Source: an uncultured Bacilli bacterium
Lineage (GTDB): Bacteria; Bacillota_I; Bacilli_A; RF39; UBA660
Assembly: GCA_947627525.1 (NCBI GenBank)
Contig: CANQWJ010000080.1
Location: 1 to 6,110, forward strand
Reading direction: 5' to 3'
Length of the DNA: 6,110 nucleotides
The first letter of the stretch is position 1. Every line of letters begins with the position of its first letter. A program made the position numbers and the translations under genes. The notes beneath the pieces were generated by a model. The model had not been told where the DNA came from and made no database searches. It was given only the letters and a program-made list of their open reading frames with translations. Positions 1 to 6,110 of the stretch are shown here, in pieces.

Positions 1-1293
1 TCTAGTGGTATGCGTAACTTTTTAAGAAAGTTAAAACCTAGTAATTTAGATGATATTATTGCGGCGATTGCGCTCTTTCGTCCAGGACCTGCGGTTAACA
101 TTGACTCTTACATAAGAAGAAAATATGGTCAAGAAGAGATAACTTATTTAGATGAAGCCTTAAAACCAATCTTATCTAGTACTTATGGCATTATCATCTA
201 TCAAGAACAAATTATGCAGATTGCGAATGTTTTAGCGGGATTTTCTTTTGGTGAAGCGGATATTTTAAGACGTGCCATGAGTAAAAAGAAAAAAGATTTA
301 CTTCAAGAAGAAGAAGAAAAGTTTATCGCTGGCTGTGTTAAAAATGGTCACGATTTAGAAACTAGTAAAAAGATATATGATTTAATTTTAAACTTTGCTA
401 ATTATGGTTTTAATAAATCACACTCTGTTGCTTATTCCATCATTGCTTATCGCATGGCTTATTTAAAAGCTAAATATCCTAAATATTTTTTCAGTAATCT
501 TTTATCTTCCGTCATTGGTAGTGAGACAAAGACAAAAGAATATATCGATGAAGCAAGAAGATTAAATATTAAAATACTTCCACCTAATATAAAGCGAAGT
601 ACATCTTACTATACAGTTGAAAAAGAAGGAATTCGTTTTCCGCTTTCCAATATTAAAAATGTTGGTGTTGTAACTTGTAATGATATTTTAGAAAGACGTG
701 ATGAATATAAAGATATTTATGATTGCTTTAGTAAAGTAGTATCTAAAAACGTCAATAAAAAAGTTTTAGAAGCTTTAATTGATTCTTCTTGTTTTAGTGA
801 TTTTGGTTATAATATTCGTACTCTCAACGAAAATTTGGATAATTTAATAAATTATGCTTCTTTAGCCCAAGATTTAGATGAGTCATTAATATTGAAACCA
901 GAAATAGAAGTGAAGGAAGAGTACTCGAAAGAAATTCTAATGGAACAAGAAAAAGAATTATTTGGTTTTTATTTGAGTGATTATCCAACAACTAATTACA
1001 AAAGTAAGTTTAAAGTAATTAATTTAAATGATATTGAAAAACACTTTAATAAGACGATTGATGTCATTATTTTAGTTGATCGCATAAAAGAGATTACGAC
1101 TAAAAAAGGTGAAAAAATGGCTTTTATCAGTGGTAGTGATGAAAGTGGTAATCTTGATGTTACTTTCTTTCCTTTGATATACGAAAAATATAAAATAAAG
1201 CGTGGTGCTATTCTTCTCATTAGAGGTCGTATTGAAAGACGCCTTGACCAATATCAGTTGGTTGCGGACAAAGTGAGAATACTATATGAATAA
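1..1293 (+). CDS. dnaE: DNA polymerase III alpha subunit, DnaE type (C-terminal part, 5' end outside window)
   Basis: C-family replicative DNA polymerase, cytoplasmic. In PolC-containing Firmicutes DnaE has a role in extending primers on the lagging strand before PolC takes over. The frame is open from base 1: it begins SSGM, the end of the conserved LESSGM motif, so the Met at base 10 is internal and not a start. About 430 residues are visible, roughly the last 40% of a usual 1000-1150-residue DnaE; the catalytic aspartates lie upstream of the window. Seen in order: the ALFRPGP motif (bases about 70-90), the fingers motif RRAMSKKKKD (268-297), YGFNKSHSVAYS (403-438), a helix-hairpin-helix region around FPLSNIKNVG (637-666), and a C-terminal OB fold from about 1050 to 1285. 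The protein stops straight after the OB fold and has no tau-binding tail like that of E. coli DnaE. Stop TAA at 1291-1293, followed by a likely terminator. No frameshift seen. Assignment is firm. Confidence 0.96.
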   Translation, partial: SSGMRNFLRKLKPSNLDDIIAAIALFRPGPAVNIDSYIRRKYGQEEITYLDEALKPILSSTYGIIIYQEQIMQIANVLAGFSFGEADILRRAMSKKKKDLLQEEEEKFIAGCVKNGHDLETSKKIYDLILNFANYGFNKSHSVAYSIIAYRMAYLKAKYPKYFFSNLLSSVIGSETKTKEYIDEARRLNIKILPPNIKRSTSYYTVEKEGIRFPLSNIKNVGVVTCNDILERRDEYKDIYDCFSKVVSKNVNKKVLEALIDSSCFSDFGYNIRTLNENLDNLINYASLAQDLDESLILKPEIEVKEEYSKEILMEQEKELFGFYLSDYPTTNYKSKFKVINLNDIEKHFNKTIDVIILVDRIKEITTKKGEKMAFISGSDESGNLDVTFFPLIYEKYKIKRGAILLIRGRIERRLDQYQLVADKVRILYE

Positions 1294-1304
1294 TCATATT
1301 TTTT

Positions 1305-1331
1305 AAGAGAATTTTTTCTCTTTTTTATTTT
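1305..1331 (+). terminator. Rho-independent-like terminator after dnaE
   Basis: Twelve bases after the dnaE stop, AAGAGAA (1305-1311) can pair with TTCTCTT (1316-1322) around a four-T loop, and the stem runs into a T-rich tail (1323-1331, one A among the Ts). The stem is only 7 bp with two G-C pairs, so it is weak. Its place between a stop codon and a good promoter supports a role in ending the dnaE transcript. Readthrough into the next genes is possible. Confidence 0.6.
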
Positions 1332-1357
1332 CAAAGAAAGAGGTGTCGTGCTATACT
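1328..1357 (+). promoter_or_regulatory. Probable sigma-A promoter with extended -10, for the unknown gene and polC
   Basis: TGCTATACT at 1349-1357 fits an extended -10 box (TG, one base, then TATACT, one mismatch from TATAAT). At an 18-base spacing upstream, TTTTCA (1328-1333) matches four of six bases of TTGACA. A weak -35 with an extended -10 is a common Gram-positive combination. Transcription would begin near 1364, giving a 5' leader of about 20 bases before the ATG at 1384, too short for a riboswitch. The -35 overlaps the T tail of the dnaE terminator. Inferred from sequence only. Confidence 0.6.
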
Positions 1358-1370
1358 TATATTAAGATGT

Positions 1371-1379
1371 AGAAGGTGA
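1371..1379 (+). promoter_or_regulatory. Ribosome binding site of the 278-residue gene
   Basis: AGAAGGTGA is a near-complete complement to the 3' end of 16S rRNA, placed just before the ATG at 1384. It fixes that ATG as the start; the next in-frame Met codons are far downstream and lack such a site. Confidence 0.8.
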
Positions 1380-1383
1380 AAGT

Positions 1384-2220
1384 ATGAATATTGAGTTTGA
1401 AACAAATGACTATTTATTGGCGTGGTATTTGTTATTTAAACCATCATTTTGTGAAGAAGAACAACAATTAAAAGTTAAACTTTATCAAAACTATGGAAAA
1501 CAATATATGAAGTTAGAAAAAGAAAATATTGAGATTCTTAAATATAGTGATGATTTTATTCCTGATGATGATACTATTTACAACATTGTTTTTGAAAGTG
1601 ATATTTTCCAAGAAATAAAAAAAGAAACCGAACGTCATCGTCAATTTTTAATGCGTATTTGGGATACTAATAGTAAAAAAATCAAAGAAGATTTGAAAGA
1701 GATTCTTCGCTTTGAAATAAAAGATACTTATCACATTCTTGTCTTACACCCTAAATTAGATACAATTGAATACATGCGTACTAATCCTAAAAAGAATATT
1801 GCTTGGGGTAAAAGTGACGATTTAGAAAACGAAATGACGACCCTTATGCGCATTATTTATACACTAGTAAAATACGAAATAGGGGATCATCAAAAAGAAA
1901 ATCGTGAAATAGTTTCTGCCATAATTGATTTATCAATTACTAACGAACTTCAAACTAGACTTACAGAGACTAGTAAATTTCAAGAAGGATTTAAGAATCT
2001 TAAAGTTTTAAAAAGACAATTATATCCATACTTTCTCATGTATTTAGGGGCTGATCGCGAAGAGTTAGTAAGTTATATGATGCGTGATAAAATTCCTTTT
2101 GATATTGATAAATATCCTGTTGAAAAAGAACTTCGCAATGTCGATTTGCATGGTTTTATCGATTTTTGTTGTGATAATCAAAAATATATTTTAAAACTTA
2201 GTAATTTAGATATTCACTAA
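1384..2220 (+). CDS. Protein of unknown function, first gene of the polC operon
   Basis: I do not recognise this family. The 278-residue protein begins at an ATG with a strong Shine-Dalgarno sequence and ends with TAA 24 bases before polC. It has no signal peptide, no membrane segment and no obvious nucleotide-binding or metal-binding motif, so it is probably a soluble cytoplasmic protein. It is rich in Lys, Glu, Asp, Ile, Leu and Tyr and reads as mostly helical. Recognisable landmarks are an N-terminal hydrophobic helix (YLLAWYLLF, residues 10-18), a charged central part with long helices (about 75-110), HPKLDTIEY followed by AWGK (122-143), a helix-rich stretch (147-220) and a C-terminal NVDLHGFIDFCCDN (252-265) with paired Cys262/Cys263. 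Residues such as His122, Trp141 and His256 would be worth examining for conservation. It is probably co-transcribed with polC and lies between the two replicative polymerase genes, which suggests but does not show a link to replication. Codon use and base composition are like those of its neighbours, so there is no sign of recent transfer. Confidence 0.88.
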   Translation: MNIEFETNDYLLAWYLLFKPSFCEEEQQLKVKLYQNYGKQYMKLEKENIEILKYSDDFIPDDDTIYNIVFESDIFQEIKKETERHRQFLMRIWDTNSKKIKEDLKEILRFEIKDTYHILVLHPKLDTIEYMRTNPKKNIAWGKSDDLENEMTTLMRIIYTLVKYEIGDHQKENREIVSAIIDLSITNELQTRLTETSKFQEGFKNLKVLKRQLYPYFLMYLGADREELVSYMMRDKIPFDIDKYPVEKELRNVDLHGFIDFCCDNQKYILKLSNLDIH

Positions 2221-2232
2221 AAAAATAGTAGT

Positions 2233-2238
2233 AGGGGG
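2233..2238 (+). promoter_or_regulatory. Ribosome binding site of polC
   Basis: AGGGGG lies six bases before the ATG at 2245 and 12 bases after the upstream stop codon. It supports that ATG as the start. The short gap has no hairpin or promoter, in keeping with translation from a shared transcript. Confidence 0.8.
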
Positions 2239-2244
2239 TCTATA

Positions 2245-5200
2245 ATGAAAAACGAAATTAAAGTACTTTTAGAAAAATTAAATATAGATTCACAATTTTT
2301 TAATGAGTTAGAAAATGCAACTATTGATAAAGTAGTTGTCTATGATGATATTGATAAGATAAATTTATTTTTAAAGAATAAAAGCAATATATCTTTACCA
2401 TTATATGAAATGCTTTCTAGCTCTTTAAAAAATTTTTTTGGTGGAAAAGAAGTACACATATATCTTCTTGTTGAAGAAGTAAATAATGCCTATTTTAAAG
2501 ATTATTTTAATAAGACTATTTCGATAATTAGAGAGAAGAATCCCGTTATCGATATTTTTAGTGATCGCATTATAAATGAAAATGAGAAGTATTATGTTGA
2601 AGTTATAAATCGTGCTGAAGAGCGTCAAGTTAATCTTTTTATTGATGACTTAAACAAAATAATGGCAATGTTTGGTTATAATCCTAATATTAAGACTATT
2701 TTAAATGAAGAAAAACGTAATGATGTTCAAGATAGAATAAAGAAAAACTTAGATGTCGATATTGAAAAGATGAAAGAAAAAGAACAGGAACTTATTAAAA
2801 AGCAAGAAGAAGCTCTTTTAAAGAAAAAAGAAGAAAAAGAAAAAAAGAAACAAGAGAAGAAAGATATTAGTGAAAGTACTATTAAAGGTCGTGTCATTTA
2901 TGATGATGTAACTTTTATCAAATTAATTGATAAAGAAGAAGAAAATGTAACTATTGAAGGGTATGTTTTTGGTAGTGATGTTTTTGAACCGGCAAGTAAA
3001 GCTTTTAAGATTATTACTTTAAAGGTTACGGATTATACTGATAGTATCAGTTGTAAAGTATTTACACGTGATGAAGATGAACATAAAGATATTTTAAAGA
3101 AAACTAAACCGGGAAGTTGGGTTCGTCTTCGTGGTAGTGTTAAAATTGATAAATATGCTGGTGGGGAACTCGTTTTTAATATTCGTGATATAAATAAAGT
3201 AGAAAAGAGTTCTGAAGAAAGAACTGACACTTATCCAAGAAAAAGAGTTGAACTACATGCCCATACGATGATGAGTGACATGGATGGTGTATGTGATGAA
3301 GTACAACTAGTAAAACAGGCAATGAAATGGCATCATCCAGGAATTGCGATAACGGATCACGATTGTTGTCAAGCTTTCCCCCATGTTTTTAGTGAAGTGA
3401 CAAAATATAATAAGAGTTTAAATGCTCCTTTAAAAGAAGCAAAGAAATTAGTTAAAGATTTAGAAGATGAAATAAAGAACATTGGTAGTAATGAAGAAAA
3501 AGAACAACAATTAAAAGAAGCTAAAGAAAAACTTCAACAACTTGAAGAAGAGAAAAAGAACAATCCTAATTTTAAGGCTTTATATGGTGTTGAATTAGAG
3601 ATGAGTGAAAACTATTTAAATGTTGTTTATAATGCCACTGATTTAGATTTAGACAATGCGACATTTGTTGTATTCGATACCGAGACAACAGGATTTAATG
3701 CTGGTATTGGTGACTCAATGATCGAAATTGGTGCCGTTAAAATAAAAAATGGTATTGTTCAAGAAGAACGTTTTGATGAATTAATTAATCCCGGTCGTCA
3801 CATTGATGCCGCTATTACTAATTTGACGGGTATTAGTGATTATAAAGTTCGTGATGCTGATAATGAAGAGAATGTTGTTCGCCGTTTCAAAGACTTCATT
3901 GGTGATGGTATTCTTGTTGCTCATAACGCTCGCTTCGATAAATCAATGCTTGATATGGCTTATTATAAATATGATTTAGGTAAATTAACTAATCCTATTG
4001 TTGATACAATGATGCTTTCTCGCATCATCAATAAAGATTTAAAAAGACATAGTTTATCAGCTTTGACTAAATTCTATAAAATTGAAATGGATGAAGAAGA
4101 CCAAGAAGATGATGAGAATAATGAGACTGTCGTTGAAGAAAATGATACCTTTACTAATGATTATAGTGGTATAGAATATATTAAAGTTGATGGTAAAAAT
4201 GCTTACAACAAAGAAGAAGGTAAAGTATATCAAGTTGAATTTGAAGAAGAAAGTGAAGTCGAAATAGAAGTTCAATATATCGATGATAGTATTTCTTCAA
4301 TAACCGGTTTTGGTAGTCGTAAGACACCAATTAAACCAGGAAAAAATTACATTGAAATAAAATATGTTCAAGATGAAGAAGAAAAAGAAATAACTTTAGT
4401 TATCAATAAAGTGAGAAGTCACCACCGTGCCGACTACGATGCCGAAAAGACCGCTGAGATGTTTGTCAAAATGCTTGGTCAATTAAAAGAATTAAAGAAT
4501 TTAAAAGAGTTAGCTAGTGTTGAATATCTAGCTAATCAAGCCCATTTAGAGTTAAATAGTGAAGAGACTATTTATGAAAATATTCCTCAAAAGACGGTTG
4601 CTGAAAAAGTGATTAATGAACAAGGAAACGCCATGCATATTAATATTTTGACAGTCAATAAAACAGGTTTAAAAAATCTTTTTAAAATCATTAGTTATGC
4701 CAATACGGGCTTCTTAGTAAAGGGTGCGCGAATTCCGCGTCGAATTGTTGACGAAAATCGTGAAGGACTACTAGTTGGATCGGGTTGCTTAAATGGTGAA
4801 ATTTTTAATGTTGCTTTGACGCGTTCTGATGAAGACTTGATGGAAGCCATGAAATGGTATGATTACGTTGAAGTTCAACCACCAGAAAATTATTATCACT
4901 TACTTCGTGGACGTGATATTTCTAGTGTTGATGAGATTAAAGCTGTAATTAAAAAGATTATTGATTGCGCTAAAAAAATTGGTAAAATTGTTGTTGCGAC
5001 AGGTGATGTTCATAATATTAATAGAGAAGACCGCATTTACCGTGAAATAATTGTTAATCAAAATTCACCAGCTAAAGGACGTCATCCGCTTGCTCGATAT
5101 TTGAGCAGTAGAAAAAGAAATGCTACTAACGAAGAAATCTTAGAGAATTTAAAACAGATAAGTGTAAGTGAGTATGGAGACGCTTTAAACGATGTTGAAG

Positions 5201-6110
5201 AAAAAGTCTTAAAAATAATTTTATCTTTGGAAGAATTTAAAAATATCCCTTTGACGCGTAATAATATTCTAGATTTATACCAACCCGAAAAGAGCGAGGA
5301 AATTTTCCGTAAGAGTAAGACGGGGGATGAGAAAAAAGATGCTGTTTTTGCCTCCCTTCGTAAACTTGAAGCACGCGGCTTTATAAGAAGTAAATATCAA
5401 GAAGCTATAGGGCAAGAAGTCTATGTTTTAAAGTATGATTTAGAAGAGAATAAAGATGAAGAAGAATCTCACATCCCTAATCAGTTCTTTAGAACGACCG
5501 ATGAAATGATTGAAGAATTTTCTTTCCTTGATGAAAAACTTCGTGAAGAAATAGTAATCGATAATCCTCAAAAAATTCTTGATATGGCTGATGAAATAGA
5601 AGTTATTGATTATCCTGATGTTCCATATTCACCAGTTATTCCTGATTCACAAAAGACGGTTACGGATATGGTCTATGAAAAAGCTGAGAGTATTTATGGT
5701 TCACCACTTCCACATCATATTGAAGAACGTATTTCTAAAGAGTTATATGGGGACTGTGTTTTAAATAGTTTACAAAATAAAATGAAAGAAGAAAATCCTG
5801 ATAAGTCAATGGAAGAGTTAGAAGACACATTGTATCAAAAGTTAAATGCGACGATTAGGTTAGGATTTGATGAAGTTAAGAAATTAGTACGTGAAGATAT
5901 AACGAAATCATTCTTAAAAGCCCAAGACATAAAAGTTACTGATGAACTCGTCGAAAAAGAATTGAAAAAGCGCCTTGGTGGAGTTATTGGTGGAGGATTT
6001 GATGTTATTTATTTGATTGCTCAAAAATTAGTTAAACACTCTAATGATGATGGTTATTTGGTTGGATCTCGTGGATCCGTCGGTTCTAGTTTTGTCGCAA
6101 CGATGATGGG
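2245..6110 (+). CDS. polC: DNA polymerase III PolC type, with four extra inserted segments (3' end outside window)
   Basis: Main replicative polymerase of Gram-positive bacteria, joining 3'-5' proofreading and DNA synthesis in one chain. The frame stays open for 1288 full codons from the ATG at 2245 to the edge. Domains in order: N-terminal domain (1-170); a Lys/Glu-rich helical linker (171-211); OB fold (about 213-325); PHP domain first half (332-470) with HAH (338-340), Asp347, TDH (370-372) and YGVE (447-450); exonuclease (473-750) with FDTETTG giving Asp478 and Glu480, VAHNARFD giving Asp565, and HHRADYD giving His727 and Asp732, so all catalytic positions are kept; PHP second half (about 795-950) with GSGC (Cys848), EVQPP and TGDVH (Asp921, His923); and the start of the polymerase core, IPNQFFRTTDEM (1077-1088), ending at VGSRGSVGSSFVATM. 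The palm aspartates, zinc-finger region and tau-binding end lie beyond the window. Oddity: four insertions, listed separately, make it about 390 residues longer to this point than Bacillus/Geobacillus PolC as I recall it. Probably transcribed with the upstream unknown gene. Confidence 0.97.
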   Translation, partial: MKNEIKVLLEKLNIDSQFFNELENATIDKVVVYDDIDKINLFLKNKSNISLPLYEMLSSSLKNFFGGKEVHIYLLVEEVNNAYFKDYFNKTISIIREKNPVIDIFSDRIINENEKYYVEVINRAEERQVNLFIDDLNKIMAMFGYNPNIKTILNEEKRNDVQDRIKKNLDVDIEKMKEKEQELIKKQEEALLKKKEEKEKKKQEKKDISESTIKGRVIYDDVTFIKLIDKEEENVTIEGYVFGSDVFEPASKAFKIITLKVTDYTDSISCKVFTRDEDEHKDILKKTKPGSWVRLRGSVKIDKYAGGELVFNIRDINKVEKSSEERTDTYPRKRVELHAHTMMSDMDGVCDEVQLVKQAMKWHHPGIAITDHDCCQAFPHVFSEVTKYNKSLNAPLKEAKKLVKDLEDEIKNIGSNEEKEQQLKEAKEKLQQLEEEKKNNPNFKALYGVELEMSENYLNVVYNATDLDLDNATFVVFDTETTGFNAGIGDSMIEIGAVKIKNGIVQEERFDELINPGRHIDAAITNLTGISDYKVRDADNEENVVRRFKDFIGDGILVAHNARFDKSMLDMAYYKYDLGKLTNPIVDTMMLSRIINKDLKRHSLSALTKFYKIEMDEEDQEDDENNETVVEENDTFTNDYSGIEYIKVDGKNAYNKEEGKVYQVEFEEESEVEIEVQYIDDSISSITGFGSRKTPIKPGKNYIEIKYVQDEEEKEITLVINKVRSHHRADYDAEKTAEMFVKMLGQLKELKNLKELASVEYLANQAHLELNSEETIYENIPQKTVAEKVINEQGNAMHINILTVNKTGLKNLFKIISYANTGFLVKGARIPRRIVDENREGLLVGSGCLNGEIFNVALTRSDEDLMEAMKWYDYVEVQPPENYYHLLRGRDISSVDEIKAVIKKIIDCAKKIGKIVVATGDVHNINREDRIYREIIVNQNSPAKGRHPLARYLSSRKRNATNEEILENLKQISVSEYGDALNDVEEKVLKIILSLEEFKNIPLTRNNILDLYQPEKSEEIFRKSKTGDEKKDAVFASLRKLEARGFIRSKYQEAIGQEVYVLKYDLEENKDEEESHIPNQFFRTTDEMIEEFSFLDEKLREEIVIDNPQKILDMADEIEVIDYPDVPYSPVIPDSQKTVTDMVYEKAESIYGSPLPHHIEERISKELYGDCVLNSLQNKMKEENPDKSMEELEDTLYQKLNATIRLGFDEVKKLVREDITKSFLKAQDIKVTDELVEKELKKRLGGVIGGGFDVIYLIAQKLVKHSNDDGYLVGSRGSVGSSFVATMM
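3415..3570 (+). other. Insertion 1 in PolC: helical hairpin in the first PHP half
   Basis: Residues about 391-442. In usual PolC the stretch after TDH and SFPEAY runs directly into the strand carrying YGLE. Here about 50 residues separate AFPHVFSEVTKYNKS from KALYGVE. The insert has two highly charged helical stretches, LKEAKKLVKDLEDEIKN (395-411 or so) and KEQQLKEAKEKLQQLEEEKK, joined by a turn at IGSN. This pattern predicts an antiparallel coiled-coil hairpin sticking out of the PHP domain. The flanking PHP motifs are intact. The existence and place of the insert are read from the sequence; the fold is inferred. Confidence 0.75.
4090..4416 (+). other. Insertion 2 in PolC: acidic linker plus cadherin-like beta-sandwich inside the exonuclease
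   Basis: Residues about 616-724. Ordinary PolC goes from the helix RHSLSALTKFYKIE almost at once to HHRAxYD, the exonuclease III-epsilon motif. Here about 109 residues intervene. The first 20 or so are a very acidic linker rich in Asp and Glu. The rest (about 641-722, bases 4165-4410) has the pattern of a cadherin-like beta-sandwich: a first strand IEYIKVDG, then YQVEFEEESEVEIEVQY, ITGFGSRKTPIKPGKNYIEI, and a last strand ITLVINK. The G-x-G turn followed by a Pro/Gly-Lys-Asn turn and alternating strands is the typical signature of these domains, which I know mainly from secreted proteins. The catalytic His727 and Asp732 follow directly, so the fold must return to the active site. Confidence 0.7.
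5098..5469 (+). other. Insertion 3 in PolC: winged-helix-like segment before the polymerase core
   Basis: Residues about 952-1075, placed between GRHPLAR and IPNQFFRTTDEM, which are separated by only a few residues in ordinary PolC. Residues about 980-1065 read as a winged helix: helix VEEKVLKIILSLEE, helix TRNNILDLY, a likely recognition helix KKDAVFASLRKLEARGF, then a beta wing IRSKYQEAIGQEVYVLKYDL. The step from LRKLEARGFI into strands is typical of MarR/PadR-like DNA-binding domains. The first part (953-979) is a basic and polar linker with a short helix, and a Glu/Asp-rich linker (1066-1075) leads back to the core. The presence and place of the insert are clear; the fold and DNA binding are inferred. 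Confidence 0.65.
5746..5964 (+). other. Insertion 4 in PolC: helical segment before the GSRGSVGSS motif
   Basis: Residues about 1168-1240. In Geobacillus-type PolC the helix EERLEKELKSIIGHGFAVIY is continuous. Here EERISKELYG is separated from KELKKRLGGVIGGGFDVIY by about 73 residues. The inserted piece is rich in charged helix-formers (KMKEENPDKSMEELEDTLYQ, then GFDEVKKLVREDITKSFL). It looks like the helix has been opened and extra helices looped out, with the -EKELKKRL end repeating the character of the interrupted helix. I think related gut lineages carry a similar insert, but that is from memory. Confidence 0.65.

Noticed and set aside
996..1220. Minus-strand open frame inside dnaE
   Set aside because: It lies wholly opposite the conserved OB fold of dnaE, has no family resemblance, and arises from A-rich codons on the + strand.
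2241..2246. TATAAT directly before and overlapping the polC ATG
   Set aside because: It matches a -10 box by chance but overlaps the start codon, so it would give a transcript lacking the polC ribosome binding site, and there is no fitting -35.
2425..2628. Minus-strand open frame with hydrophobic Ile/Phe-rich translation
   Set aside because: It is opposite the polC N-terminal region. Its hydrophobic look comes from reading Lys/Asn/Asp/Glu-rich codons backwards.
2820..2850. Runs of A in the Lys/Glu-rich linker of polC as a possible slippage or phase-variation site
   Set aside because: The runs are at most seven As and the frame is intact through them. This is ordinary codon use for Lys/Glu in an AT-rich genome, and switching off an essential polymerase is unlikely.
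3033..3230. Minus-strand open frame opposite the polC OB fold
   Set aside because: The + strand frame here is strongly conserved PolC; the reverse frame shows no recognisable protein.
4057..4275. Minus-strand open frame resembling a membrane protein, Phe/Ile-rich
   Set aside because: It is the mirror of the acidic GAA/GAT-rich linker and sandwich insert of polC, which reads backwards as TTC/ATC. It has no supported start.
4090..4416. The exonuclease insert as an intein
   Set aside because: No intein splice signatures are visible: no Cys or Ser start with typical block A, and no His-Asn followed by Cys/Ser/Thr at the end. The segment is also far too short and looks like a beta-sandwich.
5098..5469. 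The region before the polymerase core as a mobile element or frameshifted fusion
   Set aside because: The frame is continuous on both sides, base composition matches the rest of polC, and no inverted or direct repeats were seen at the borders.

Overview
The window is AT-rich and densely coding, with all genes on the + strand. It holds three genes: the 3' part of dnaE (the second replicative DNA polymerase of Firmicutes), an unrecognised 278-residue protein, and the 5' two thirds or so of polC (the main Gram-positive replicative polymerase with a built-in proofreading exonuclease). Having both DnaE and PolC-type polymerases, low G+C, strong purine-rich Shine-Dalgarno sequences and Lys/Glu-rich proteins points to the Firmicutes/Mollicutes side of the tree. 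My guess is a deep-branching, uncultured gut Bacilli/Mollicutes-like lineage of the RF39 kind, but that rests on the general look of the PolC sequence and is not proven. Tryptophan is encoded by TGG in the reading frames, no in-frame TGA occurs, and both visible stops are TAA, so nothing here suggests the Mycoplasma code.

Layout: 1-1293 is the C-terminal 430 residues of DnaE, open at the left edge. A 90-base gap follows with a short U-tailed hairpin (about 1305-1331) and then an extended -10 promoter (about 1328-1357). This looks like the end of one transcription unit and the start of another. The unknown gene (1384-2220) and polC (2245 to beyond 6110) are 24 bases apart with no terminator between them, so they probably form one operon.

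The most unusual content is inside polC. The conserved order of PolC parts is present (N-terminal domain, charged linker, OB fold, PHP domain split by the exonuclease, then the start of the polymerase core), and the exonuclease catalytic residues are all there. However, the protein is interrupted by four extra segments: a helical-hairpin segment in the first half of the PHP domain; a beta-sandwich segment resembling the cadherin-like domain of surface proteins, between the last exonuclease helix and the catalytic His; a winged-helix-like segment just before the polymerase core; and a helical segment just before the conserved GSRGSVGSS motif. Compared with Bacillus/Geobacillus PolC as I remember it, the protein is about 390 residues longer by the point where the window ends. 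Together these make an enlarged replicase with possible extra docking or DNA-binding surfaces. The unknown protein made from the same operon is a reasonable candidate partner, though nothing in its sequence proves that.

There is no RNA gene, mobile element, CRISPR array or long non-coding stretch in the window.
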